Of a DNA stretch of 14,477 nucleotides, positions 1 to 8,560 are shown piece after piece. Made by a program: the position numbers and the translations under genes. Location of the stretch: the NCBI GenBank assembly GCA_003560175.1, contig PWIZ01000354.1:1-14477 (forward strand), given 5' to 3'. How positions within the stretch are numbered: the first letter of the stretch is position 1; the number at the start of each line of letters is the position of its first letter. Under the pieces are notes generated by a model. That model ran no database searches. It was not told where the DNA came from and saw only the letters and a list, made by a program, of their open reading frames with translations. Source of the stretch: Halomonas sp. (GTDB taxonomy: Bacteria; Pseudomonadota; Gammaproteobacteria; Pseudomonadales; Halomonadaceae).

Positions 1-1026
1 GTGATCTTCGGTCCCACGGCCGGCGCCGCCCAGCTCGAGGGCTCCAAGTCCTTCACCAAGGACTTCCTGGCCCGCCACGCTATCCCCAGCGCTGACTATC
101 GCACCTTCACCGAGGTCGTGCCGGCGCTCGACTATCTTGCCGAGAAGGGAGCCCCCATCGTCATCAAGGCCGACGGCCTGGCCGCCGGCAAGGGGGTGAT
201 CGTTGCCATGACTCTCGACGAGGCCGAGGCGGCGGTGCGCGACATGCTCGAGGCCAACGCCTTCGGTGATGCCGGCGCTCGGGTGGTGATCGAGGAGTTC
301 CTCGACGGCGAGGAGGCTAGCTTCATCGTCATGGTGGACGGCGAGACCGTGTTGCCCATGGCTACCAGCCAGGACCACAAGCGGGTGGGTGAGGGCGATA
401 CCGGTCCCAACACCGGCGGCATGGGCGCCTACTCCCCGGCGCCGGTGGTCACCGACGAGGTGCATGCCCGAATCATGGAGCGGGTCATCCTGCCCACGGT
501 GCGCGGTATGGCAGAGGAGGGCCATCCCTACACTGGCTTCCTCTATGCCGGCCTGATGATCGATGGCGAGGGCAACCCCAGGGTGATCGAGTACAACTGC
601 CGCTTCGGCGATCCCGAGACTCAGCCGATCATGCTGCGCCTTGTCTCCGACCTCGCCGAGCTCTGCCTGGCCGGCGCCACCGGCAAGCTCGCGGGCAAGA
701 ACTGCGACTGGGACCCGCGCGCGGCGGTGGGCGTGGTGCTGGCCGCCGGCGGCTATCCCGGTAACTATCGCAAGCATGACTCCATCGGAGGCATCGAGGC
801 CGCCGAGGCCACCGGCTGCAAGGTCTTCCATGCCGGCACGGCCGATCAGGACGGCCGGCTGGTCACTGCCGGCGGGCGCGTGCTCTGTGTCACTGCCCTG
901 GGTGAGGGCGTCTCGGCGGCCGCCAAACAGGCCTATCGAGGCGTCGACGCCATTCACTGGGAGGGTGTGCTGTGCCGCCGCGATATCGCCTACCGGGCCA
1001 TTGCCAGGGAGCGCGGCGAGCGCTGA
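1..1026 (+). CDS. purD: Phosphoribosylamine-glycine ligase (GARS), 5'-truncated by window edge
   Basis: Catalyses the ATP-dependent joining of 5-phosphoribosylamine and glycine to give GAR, the second step of purine synthesis, in the cytosol. The 341 visible residues match E. coli PurD closely from its residue ~91 onward: the opening [15 protein letters not shown], the ATP-grasp region with [10 protein letters not shown] and [11 protein letters not shown], then [22 protein letters not shown] and [11 protein letters not shown], and the C-terminal [11 protein letters not shown]. About 90 residues of the N-terminal Rossmann-like domain are missing, so the GTG at position 1 is an internal valine codon, not the start. 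The frame is intact to the TGA. No clear terminator follows in the 64 bases before the next gene. In many gammaproteobacteria purH lies directly upstream, which cannot be seen here. Confidence 0.97.
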   Translation: MIFGPTAGAAQLEGSKSFTKDFLARHAIPSADYRTFTEVVPALDYLAEKGAPIVIKADGLAAGKGVIVAMTLDEAEAAVRDMLEANAFGDAGARVVIEEFLDGEEASFIVMVDGETVLPMATSQDHKRVGEGDTGPNTGGMGAYSPAPVVTDEVHARIMERVILPTVRGMAEEGHPYTGFLYAGLMIDGEGNPRVIEYNCRFGDPETQPIMLRLVSDLAELCLAGATGKLAGKNCDWDPRAAVGVVLAAGGYPGNYRKHDSIGGIEAAEATGCKVFHAGTADQDGRLVTAGGRVLCVTALGEGVSAAAKQAYRGVDAIHWEGVLCRRDIAYRAIARERGER

Positions 1027-1090
1027 ATCCCCGTGATCCCACAGGATTCACCCTCTCGATTCATAACAAGACCAACACAAGGAGGCGAGC

Positions 1091-1531
1091 ATGGAACGCG
1101 TCAGGCTCGAGTTTCCCGAGGCGGACATCGTGCACCGTCATCCGCTGACGGTACGCGTCACCGATATGAACTACGGCCGCCACCTGGGACATGACACCCT
1201 GGTGTCGCTGCTTCACGAGGCGCGCATCCAGGCCCTTGGTGCCCTGGGGCTCACCGAGTGGGACATGGGCGGCTATCCCAGCGTGGTGGCGGACCTCGCC
1301 GTCCAGTATCAATCCGAGGCCCGCTGGCCCGACGCCCTGTTGGTGGAGACGGCGATACCGGCTCCCAGGGGGCGCGCGCTAACCGTCTACCACCGCGTGC
1401 TTCACGCCGAGGGCGGCCGGCCGGTGGCCACCGCCCGGCTCAACCTGGTGTTGATCGATCCGGCCGCCGGGCGGCCGGTGGCGGTGCCCGAGGCCGTGGT
1501 CGCGGCGCTCGCCGGAGCAGAGGGCGCCTGA
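1091..1531 (+). CDS. Hotdog-fold acyl-CoA thioesterase family protein (4HBT-like)
   Basis: A 146-residue protein with the features of the 4-hydroxybenzoyl-CoA thioesterase-like hotdog family. The N-terminal VRVTDMNYGRHLGH (residues 21-34) occupies the place of the family's active-site segment, followed by the long helix with LLHEAR (40-45). Family members hydrolyse acyl-CoA thioesters in the cytosol; the substrate cannot be read from sequence. The D-x-N-x-G-x-H-L-G-H pattern differs from the canonical YbgC motif, so I avoid the name ybgC. The start is well supported by AAGGAGG about seven bases before the ATG. Its stop codon shares one base with the prkB start (TGATG), so the two genes are probably translationally coupled. 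No promoter is evident in the gap after purD, so read-through from purD is possible. Confidence 0.85.
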   Translation: MERVRLEFPEADIVHRHPLTVRVTDMNYGRHLGHDTLVSLLHEARIQALGALGLTEWDMGGYPSVVADLAVQYQSEARWPDALLVETAIPAPRGRALTVYHRVLHAEGGRPVATARLNLVLIDPAAGRPVAVPEAVVAALAGAEGA

Positions 1532-2403
1532 TGTCCCGTGAGTATCCGATCATTGCCGTGACCGGCTCCTCCGGCGCCGGGACCACCACGGTCAAGCGTA
1601 CCTTCGAGCGGATGTTCGCTCGCGAGGATGTCCACGCGGCCGTCGTCGACGGCGACGCTTTCCATCGCTACACCCGTGAGGAGCTCGGGCGCATCTTCCG
1701 CGAAGAGCCGGACCGCAAGGATGAGCTCTCCCACTTCGCCGTGGAGGCCAACCTGCTCGACGAGCTGGAGGCGCTGTTCCTGGAGTATGGCGAGCAGGGC
1801 AGTGGTACCTATCGCCACTATATCCACGCCGAAGACAAGCAGATGATCGAGGCCGGCTATCGGGTCGGCACCTTCACCGAGTGGCAGCCGCTGCCCTTCG
1901 GCACCGACCTGCTTTTCTATGAAGGGTTGCACGGTGGCCTGGTAACCCCCGAGCACGACATCGCGCGCCATGTGGACCTGCTCGTGGGCGTGGCGCCCAC
2001 CATCAACCTGGAGTGGATCCAGAAGATCGTTCGCGATACCAAGCTACGCGGCCACTCCCAGGAGGCGGTGATCGATACGATTCTCGGGCGCATGGACGAC
2101 TATGTGCGCTATATCCAGCCGCAGTTCTCGCGCACCCATATCAACTTCCAGCGGGTGCCCACGGTGGATACGTCCAACCCCTTCGAGGTCCAGGATATCC
2201 CCTCCGACGCCGAATCCTTCGCGGTAATCCGCTTTCGAGAGCCGGCCACCGTGGACTTCCCCTATCTGCTGGCGATTATCCCGGATGCCTTCATGAGCCG
2301 GCCCCATACCCTGGTGGTGCCGGGCGCGCGGGTGTCGCTGGCCATGGAGCTGATCCTCGCGCCGCTGGTGCGCCACCTGCTGGCCCAGCGTCGCTTTCGT
2401 TGA
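1531..2403 (+). CDS. prkB: Phosphoribulokinase-like protein PrkB
   Basis: A 290-residue P-loop kinase closely matching E. coli PrkB along its whole length: the nucleotide-binding loop [10 protein letters not shown] (residues 11-20), the [10 protein letters not shown] segment (about 40-49), [12 protein letters not shown] (about 130-141), [12 protein letters not shown] and [22 protein letters not shown]. The family is related to Calvin-cycle phosphoribulokinase (ribulose 5-phosphate to ribulose 1,5-bisphosphate), but the role of PrkB in organisms without an evident RuBisCO is not established. The reading frame is open upstream to position 1258, but homology starts at [12 protein letters not shown], and the ATG at 1531 overlaps the thioesterase stop, with AGAGGG six bases before it. 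In E. coli prkB sits beside yhfA (OsmC family), which also occurs nearby here at 3606-4025. Confidence 0.92.
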   Translation: MSREYPIIAVTGSSGAGTTTVKRTFERMFAREDVHAAVVDGDAFHRYTREELGRIFREEPDRKDELSHFAVEANLLDELEALFLEYGEQGSGTYRHYIHAEDKQMIEAGYRVGTFTEWQPLPFGTDLLFYEGLHGGLVTPEHDIARHVDLLVGVAPTINLEWIQKIVRDTKLRGHSQEAVIDTILGRMDDYVRYIQPQFSRTHINFQRVPTVDTSNPFEVQDIPSDAESFAVIRFREPATVDFPYLLAIIPDAFMSRPHTLVVPGARVSLAMELILAPLVRHLLAQRRFR

Positions 2404-2425
2404 CCCCCCTTCATCAGGAGTCGTG

Positions 2426-2767
2426 ATGTCCACGCTGTTCAGCAAGATCATCGCTCGTGAGGTCCCCGCCGATATCGTCTATGAAGACGACCAGGTACTG
2501 GCCTTTCACGACATCAATCCCCAGGCCCCGACGCATATACTGATCATTCCCAAGAAGCCGATCGCTACCCTTAACGATCTCACCGAGGAGGATCAGGCGC
2601 TGGTGGGGCGGTTACCGCTGGTCGCTGCCCAGCTGGCCAAGCAGTTCGGCTTCGCCGACGAGGGCTACCGGGTGGTGATGAACTGCAATGACGCCGGCGG
2701 CCAGACGGTCTACCATATCCATATGCACCTGATGGGCGGTCGACGCTTCACTTGGCCGGCTGGCTAG
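2426..2767 (+). CDS. hinT: HIT-family purine nucleoside phosphoramidase (HinT-like)
   Basis: A 113-residue histidine-triad protein. The HIT signature HIHMH is at residues 97-101, and the family's [18 protein letters not shown] opening and [13 protein letters not shown] are both present. HinT enzymes hydrolyse adenosine 5'-phosphoramidate and aminoacyl-adenylates in the cytosol; physiological substrates in bacteria are poorly defined. The C-terminus [10 protein letters not shown] resembles the compact end seen in Pseudomonas homologs rather than the longer E. coli tail, so the protein looks complete. A GTG at 2423 is in frame, but CAGGAG at 2415-2420 is five bases from the ATG at 2426 and only two from the GTG, so I choose the ATG. 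It lies 22 bases after prkB and is probably the last gene of that transcript, since a strong hairpin follows. Confidence 0.93.
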   Translation: MSTLFSKIIAREVPADIVYEDDQVLAFHDINPQAPTHILIIPKKPIATLNDLTEEDQALVGRLPLVAAQLAKQFGFADEGYRVVMNCNDAGGQTVYHIHMHLMGGRRFTWPAG

Positions 2768-2827
2768 CTGGCGCCCTGCGGGCAACCGCGCAAGACCCGG
2801 CGCTCGACGCATCGGGTGCAGCCTCTT

Positions 2828-2859
2828 CCGACGCCACCGCAAGGTGGCGTCGGCCGTTT
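2828..2859 (+). terminator. Strong hairpin after the prkB-hinT run
   Basis: A perfect 11-base-pair stem: CCGACGCCACC (2828-2838) pairs with GGTGGCGTCGG (2843-2853) around a GCAA loop of the GNRA type. It is followed by CCGTTTC, so the U-tract is weak for an intrinsic terminator. Its position 61 bases after the hinT stop and just before the putative coq7 promoter fits transcript separation. Confidence 0.7.
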
Positions 2860-2869
2860 CGGGCGGTGC

Positions 2870-2898
2870 TTCTGATGGCCGGAGCCCTCGGCTACAAT
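2870..2898 (+). promoter_or_regulatory. Putative sigma70 promoter for coq7
   Basis: TACAAT (2893-2898) matches the -10 consensus at five of six bases. Seventeen bases upstream is TTCTGA (2870-2875), a weak -35 with three of six matches. It lies just after the hairpin that follows hinT and about 40 bases before the coq7 start. The call rests on pattern and position only. Confidence 0.4.
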
Positions 2899-2936
2899 GG
2901 GGCATCCATACCGGACTGAGACGCGACGAGGTCGTC

Positions 2937-3581
2937 ATGAACCGCAAGCTCTCCCGCAGCGATCACCTGATCCACCAGTTCGATACCGTGCTGCGCACCC
3001 TGGTGCCCCATGCCGCCCAGGCGTCGCGGCCCTCTCCGGCCACCCCCGAGGTGCAGGATGCGCCCATGGACGAGGAGGAGCGCCGTCATGCGGCCGGGCT
3101 GATGCGCATCAATCACACCGGCGAAGTGTGTGCCCAGGCGCTCTACCAGGGTCAGGGGCTGACCGCGAAGCTGCCCGAGGTGCGCGCCCAGATGGAGGCC
3201 TCGGCTCAGGAGGAGATCGACCACCTGGCCTGGTGCGACGAGCGCCTCGCGGAGCTGCATGATCGGACGAGCCTGCTCAACCCGCTGTTCTACGCCGCCT
3301 CCTTCGGTATCGGCGCCGTGGCTGGCGCGGTGGGCGATCGCGTGAGTCTGAGCTTCGTGGCCGCCACCGAGGAGCAGGTGGGCCGCCATCTGGAAGATCA
3401 TCTGATCAGGCTGCCCGCCGGCGACCAGCGCTCCCGGGCGGTGCTGCGCCAGATGGCCATCGACGAGGCCCAACATGCCCAGCTGGCCCTGGAAGCCGGA
3501 GGCGCCCGCTTCTCCGCCCCGGTCAAGTTCGGCATGAGGCTGATGGCCAAGGTGATGACTACCAGCGTTTACAAGCTATAA
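2937..3581 (+). CDS. coq7: 3-demethoxyubiquinol 3-hydroxylase (Coq7)
   Basis: A 214-residue carboxylate-bridged di-iron monooxygenase that carries out the last ring hydroxylation of ubiquinone synthesis, giving 3-demethylubiquinol at the inner membrane. Iron-ligand segments are visible: [38 protein letters not shown] and DEAQHAQLA, each with the Glu/His pairs typical of the family. The end, [20 protein letters not shown], closely resembles P. aeruginosa Coq7. An in-frame ATG at 2844 lies inside the upstream hairpin; homology and GAGG at 2928-2931 support the ATG at 2937. It converges on the OsmC-family gene, whose stop is 24 bases away, with only a four-base-pair hairpin between. Ubiquinone synthesis by Coq7 implies aerobic respiration. 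In Pseudomonas, coq7, an HIT gene and an OsmC gene are also neighbours. Confidence 0.95.
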   Translation: MNRKLSRSDHLIHQFDTVLRTLVPHAAQASRPSPATPEVQDAPMDEEERRHAAGLMRINHTGEVCAQALYQGQGLTAKLPEVRAQMEASAQEEIDHLAWCDERLAELHDRTSLLNPLFYAASFGIGAVAGAVGDRVSLSFVAATEEQVGRHLEDHLIRLPAGDQRSRAVLRQMAIDEAQHAQLALEAGGARFSAPVKFGMRLMAKVMTTSVYKL

Positions 3582-3605
3582 GAGCCGCGCTTCGCGCCTG
3601 AAAGC

Positions 3606-4025
3606 TCACTCTTCCACGATGGTGAAGGAGTGGGTTATCTCGACGCCGCCCTTCACCAGCATGATGGAGGCGCTGCAGTACTTCTCGGCGGAGAGCTCCA
3701 CGGCGCGCTGTACCTGCTTCTCCCTGAGCCCCTTGCCGGTGACGGTGAAGTGCACATGGATCTTCGTGAATACGCTGGGGGTGCTGTCTGCGCGCTCCGC
3801 CTCGAGGCTGGCCACGCAGTTGGTCACCGGGGCGCGGGACTTCTCGAGGATCTCCAACACGTCGAAGGAGGTGCAGGCGCCCAGGCCCATCAGCAGCATC
3901 TCCATGGGGCGCGGGCCGGTGTTGCGGCCGCCGTGGTCGGGCGGGCCGTCGATCACCACGCTGTGGCCGCTGCCGCTCTCGGCAACGAATTGACGTCCAT
4001 CGGTCCATTTCACGCTGGCTTTCAT
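3606..4025 (-). CDS. yhfA: OsmC/Ohr-superfamily protein, YhfA type
   Basis: A 139-residue protein of the OsmC family, closest to E. coli YhfA. The two cysteines that form the peroxidatic pair in OsmC/Ohr enzymes are both present: C51 in GLGACTSFD and C117 in SAEKYCSAS. PRPMEMLLMGLGAC and FTKIHVHFTVTGK are further family segments. OsmC and Ohr reduce organic hydroperoxides; the YhfA branch is less well studied, so peroxidase activity is an inference. The frame is open 18 codons further upstream, but homologs begin at MKASVKW, and GAGGG lies about a dozen bases before this ATG. The leader (4026-4242) carries two AGGGA-loop hairpins, described separately. The usual neighbour crp/vfr of Escherichia and Pseudomonas is absent here. 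Confidence 0.9.
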   Translation of the reverse strand: MKASVKWTDGRQFVAESGSGHSVVIDGPPDHGGRNTGPRPMEMLLMGLGACTSFDVLEILEKSRAPVTNCVASLEAERADSTPSVFTKIHVHFTVTGKGLREKQVQRAVELSAEKYCSASIMLVKGGVEITHSFTIVEE

Positions 4026-4099
4026 GATTCGGGTCTTCCCTCTTGGTGGCAAGGTTGCTCGGGACTGTTCCGTCGACAAGCCTTCAAGGGGGCGCCATG

Positions 4100-4137
4100 A
4101 ACCCCTCCCTGGGGGCTACCTAGACCATCCCTGGTCC
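4100..4137 (-). promoter_or_regulatory. Tandem AGGGA-loop hairpins upstream of yhfA (possible CsrA/RsmA site or dispersed repeat)
   Basis: Read on the minus strand, GACCA-GGGA-TGGTC (4136-4123) forms a five-pair hairpin, extendable by one G-U pair. Six bases on, AGCCCC-AGGGA-type sequence at 4117-4100 forms a six-pair stem (one G-U) with loop CAGGGA. Both loops contain the core CAGGGA followed by T/G-G, matching the CANGGANG pattern of CsrA/RsmA sites, which are favoured in hairpin loops. A competing hairpin, GGTC-CGTG-GACC, overlaps the 5' arm of the first. The pair is 75-112 bases before the yhfA start. It could be a CsrA-regulated leader, a small RNA, or an intergenic repeat family. Confidence 0.45.
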
Positions 4138-4205
4138 ACGGACCCCCTTTCCGGCTTGCCCCCGGCGCCCCTCGCGGTTGAGAACGGCAATTGACTGGGT
4201 CGTCA

Positions 4206-4237
4206 AACAAGCTCGGCAGCATAGCAGCTGCGCTGCC
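4206..4237 (-). terminator. Possible terminator downstream of murU
   Basis: On the minus strand, immediately after the murU stop, GGCAGC and GCTGCC (4237-4232 and 4220-4215) form a six-pair stem around an 11-base loop that contains the palindrome GCAGCTGC. The stem is followed by GAGCTTGTTT, a loose T-rich tail. The position is right for ending the amgK-murU transcript, but the stem is short. Confidence 0.4.
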
Positions 4238-4242
4238 AGTGC

Positions 4243-5927
<1,685 letters not shown>

Positions 5928-6027
5928 GGTGGGCTGGCTCCCTGAAGGGTGTGAAAGGTTCCGGTGGCGGGTCGGTTGACGCCCGCTGGGGGGGCGCCGC
6001 ATGCTGAGTGCATCGTGTCGCGCCGGC

Positions 6028-6057
6028 AGCACAGGCGCGGTGTGGCCTGTATAATAC
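6028..6057 (+). promoter_or_regulatory. Putative lptD promoter with a near-symmetric -10 usable by amgK
   Basis: TATAAT at 6050-6055 is a perfect -10 for lptD. Upstream at 16-base spacing is AGCACA (6028-6033), which matches only the last three -35 positions. The -10 sits in GTATAATAC (6049-6057), palindromic apart from its centre, so the minus strand reads TATTAT (6056-6051). Seventeen bases further on the minus strand, ATGTCC (6079-6074) matches three of six -35 bases. It is the best -10 in the 160-base gap between the divergent genes. I see no GGAAC-type sigmaE promoter, which lptD has in E. coli. Confidence 0.5.
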
Positions 6058-6087
6058 CGATTCACCCCGCCAAGGACATCGAGGAAC

Positions 6088-8520
6088 ATGGGCAAGCGAC
6101 ACTCATGGACGGCCCTGGCCGGCCTGGCGACCCTTAGCCTGGCCGGCGTCCCCTTTGCCGCGGCCTCGCCCGCGTCCCTGTCGGCCGAGTCGATGGACTT
6201 TCGTCCCTGGGGCGACGATCGTCCCGCCGGTGCGCTGTGTCGCGGTGTCTATGTGATGCCCGACTACCGCCTGCCCGAGCCAGCGCCGGGGCGGGTGGCC
6301 AGCGAGTCTGACAGCGCCAGCTACGGTGAGGATGGCGAGACGATCCTGCTCGGCGAGGTCGTCCTGCGCCGCGACACCGCCCAGCACGAGACCCCCTCAG
6401 TGCGAGTGCCTGGCTCACGCGAGCGTGCCTTTGCCGAGGGACCGCTGGCGCTGCGCGACCAGAACCTGCTGGTGCGCGGCGATGCCGCCGAGCTCTCGCT
6501 GGTCAGCGATGCCGCGCGTGTCGACAGCGCCCACTATGTCGTCCACGATCGCCATCTGCGCGGCGATGCCGCGCAGCTTGAGCGTCTGGAGGACGGTCGC
6601 TACCGGCTCACCACGGCGAGTTTCACCACCTGTGACCCGGGCGACAACCTCTGGCGGCTGGTGGGGGGCGATGTGGTGCTCGATCGCGAGAGTGGTTTCG
6701 GCACCGCCCGCCATGCGCGGCTGGAAGTGGGGCCGGTGCCGGTCTTCTACTGGCCCTGGGTGCGTTTCCCCATCGACGACCGTCGCCATACTGGCTTCCT
6801 GTGGCCGGCCGTGGGGATCTCCAGCGACGCCGTAGACTATGCCCAGCCCTTCTACTGGAACATCGCCCCCAACCAGGACGCCACTCTCACCCCGCGCTGG
6901 ATCACCGACCGTGGCCTGCTGCTGGGCGGCGAGTATCGCTACCTGTTGCCCAGCGACGCCGGCCAGATCGAGGGCGCCTTCCTGGGCAGCGATGACGGTG
7001 GTTCCAGCGACGACCCGAATGCCGCCGCCCGCCGCTTCGAGGGCGAGGACCGTTGGTACGTCGACTATCGCCATGCCGGCACCCTCAATCCCCGCAGCCG
7101 CTACCGGCTGCGCTACGGGGCGGCCAGCGACGGGCGCTACTTCGACGACTTCGGCAGTGACTTCGCCGAGCAGAACACCTCCGCCATGCCGCGCCTGGCC
7201 CAGATCGACTACCGCGGCGACGTCTGGCGCCTCGACGCTCGGGCCCAGGGCTTCCAGAAGCTCGATGACCCCCTGCGTGATCGCGACAAGCCCTTCTACC
7301 GGCTGCCGAGTCTCTCCGCCAACGCGCGCTGGAATCAGGGCGGTTTCTATCAGCAGTGGGGGTCCAACTACAGCTACTTTTGGCGCGACGTGGACGAGAG
7401 CCGGGTGCCGCTGCGTGAATCTGCCACCGGCTCGCGGCTGCATCTCTCCCCGGCGGCGGGCTGGCGCTTCGACGAGAGCTGGGGCCACCTGGAGCCACGC
7501 CTGGAGTGGCTGGCCACCGCCTACGAGCTCGATTACGGCGATCGCGAAACCGATCGCGATACCCGCCTGACCCGCGAGGTGCCGGTGGCCTCCCTCGACG
7601 GCGGCCTGGTGTTCGAGCGGGAACTGGCCCTCGGCGGTCGCGGCTACCGCCAGACCCTGGAGCCCCGCGCCAACTACGCCTATGTGCCGGCCCGGGATCA
7701 GAGTGATTTCCCCGACTTCGATGCCAGCGAGCGCGCCTTCTCCTGGGGTCAGCTGTGGTCGCCGTACCGCTTCTCGGGCAGCGACCGGGTCGGTGACCTC
7801 AACCGCCTCTCCCTGGGCGTCGATTCGCGACTGCTGGAGGATGCGCGCGGTCGCCAGCGCCTCGCCGTGGGACTGGGCCAGGCCTACTACTTCGAGGATC
7901 GCACCATCGATATGGCCGGGGATCCCAGCGTGATTCCCGATCGCGATCGTGATTTTCCGGGCTGGTACCGCGCCACCCGCGAGCGCTCTCCCCTGGTGGC
8001 CCGCGCCGACTGGCAGGTTACCGATCGCTGGCGCACCCGCTGGCAGTGGCTCTATGACGACAATCTCGAGCAGACCGAGCGCACCTCCCTGGACCTGCAG
8101 TATCGCTCCCCGGCGGGCCATGCATTGAACCTCGGCTACCGCTGGGAGCTCCAAGGCTTCGATCCTTCGGCGGAGCCGGGAGACGATGAGTTCCGCGACT
8201 TCAACCGCGAGGAGGTCGACCTGTCGTTCGCCTGGAAGGCCAGCCACCGCGTCGATCTGATCGGTCGCTTCCTCTATGACCACACCAACGATCGTCCCTT
8301 GGAGCAGCTGGCGGGTGTGCAGTGGAACGACTGCTGCTATGGTCTGCAGCTGGTCTGGCGGGAGTGGATCGACGATAACGACACGGCGATCGTGGCTGAT
8401 GACTTCACCGATCGCGGAATCTTTCTGCGCTTCGTGTTCAAGGGCCTGGGCGGCGTGGGCCGGGAGGCCGACAGCTATTTCGAGGAGGCCATCCCGGGCT
8501 ATCGCTCCACCGCCTTCTGA
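6088..8520 (+). CDS. lptD: LPS-assembly outer-membrane protein LptD
   Basis: An 810-residue outer-membrane beta-barrel that, with the lipoprotein LptE, inserts lipopolysaccharide into the outer leaflet. It begins with a signal peptide (KR at residues 3-4, hydrophobic 8-24, likely cleavage after the AAA near 26). A periplasmic OstA/LptA-like beta-jellyroll follows (roughly 75-200: ILLGEVVLRRD, LLVRGDAAELS, YRLTTASFTTCDPGDN). The rest is a long barrel rich in alternating aromatic strands, such as GHLEPRLEW and HALNLGYRWEL. Four cysteines, C51, C182, C749 and C750, correspond to the E. coli 31/173/724/725 set that forms the maturing disulfides. GAGGAA lies just before the ATG. It heads the lptD-surA-pdxA run; SurA is a known folding factor for LptD. 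The genome should also encode LptE, DsbA and BamA, none of which is in view. Confidence 0.97.
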   Translation: MGKRHSWTALAGLATLSLAGVPFAAASPASLSAESMDFRPWGDDRPAGALCRGVYVMPDYRLPEPAPGRVASESDSASYGEDGETILLGEVVLRRDTAQHETPSVRVPGSRERAFAEGPLALRDQNLLVRGDAAELSLVSDAARVDSAHYVVHDRHLRGDAAQLERLEDGRYRLTTASFTTCDPGDNLWRLVGGDVVLDRESGFGTARHARLEVGPVPVFYWPWVRFPIDDRRHTGFLWPAVGISSDAVDYAQPFYWNIAPNQDATLTPRWITDRGLLLGGEYRYLLPSDAGQIEGAFLGSDDGGSSDDPNAAARRFEGEDRWYVDYRHAGTLNPRSRYRLRYGAASDGRYFDDFGSDFAEQNTSAMPRLAQIDYRGDVWRLDARAQGFQKLDDPLRDRDKPFYRLPSLSANARWNQGGFYQQWGSNYSYFWRDVDESRVPLRESATGSRLHLSPAAGWRFDESWGHLEPRLEWLATAYELDYGDRETDRDTRLTREVPVASLDGGLVFERELALGGRGYRQTLEPRANYAYVPARDQSDFPDFDASERAFSWGQLWSPYRFSGSDRVGDLNRLSLGVDSRLLEDARGRQRLAVGLGQAYYFEDRTIDMAGDPSVIPDRDRDFPGWYRATRERSPLVARADWQVTDRWRTRWQWLYDDNLEQTERTSLDLQYRSPAGHALNLGYRWELQGFDPSAEPGDDEFRDFNREEVDLSFAWKASHRVDLIGRFLYDHTNDRPLEQLAGVQWNDCCYGLQLVWREWIDDNDTAIVADDFTDRGIFLRFVFKGLGGVGREADSYFEEAIPGYRSTAF

Positions 8521-8560
8521 CCGTGCGACACCTGCTGTTGCCAAATTCTAGAGAGGAAAG

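Noticed and set aside
1047..1069. TTCACC and TAACAA as a promoter before the thioesterase
   Set aside because: The spacing is about 11 bases, far from the 16-18 needed, and no better pair was found.
1258..1530. N-terminal extension of prkB by 91 residues
   Set aside because: The extension overlaps the thioesterase in another frame and is Arg/Gly-rich without homology; conserved PrkB sequence begins right after the ATG at 1531.
3587..3597. GCGC-TTC-GCGC hairpin between the convergent coq7 and yhfA stops
   Set aside because: It has only four base pairs with a three-base loop and no T-run, too weak to call as a bidirectional terminator.
5938..5949. CCCT/AGGG palindrome overlapping the amgK ribosome site
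   Set aside because: The loop would be only two bases, so a stable sequestering hairpin is unlikely.
7539..7559. Direct repeat CGATCGCGA twice within lptD
   Set aside because: It encodes Asp-Arg pairs in a periodic barrel segment, with similar codons recurring elsewhere in the gene, so it is explained by coding.
6415..8544. 709-codon open frame antisense to lptD
   Set aside because: It is a shadow of a long GC-rich gene. The sense strand has full LptD homology, and the antisense product has the low-complexity Ala/Gly/Val/Gln composition expected of such frames, with no recognisable domain.
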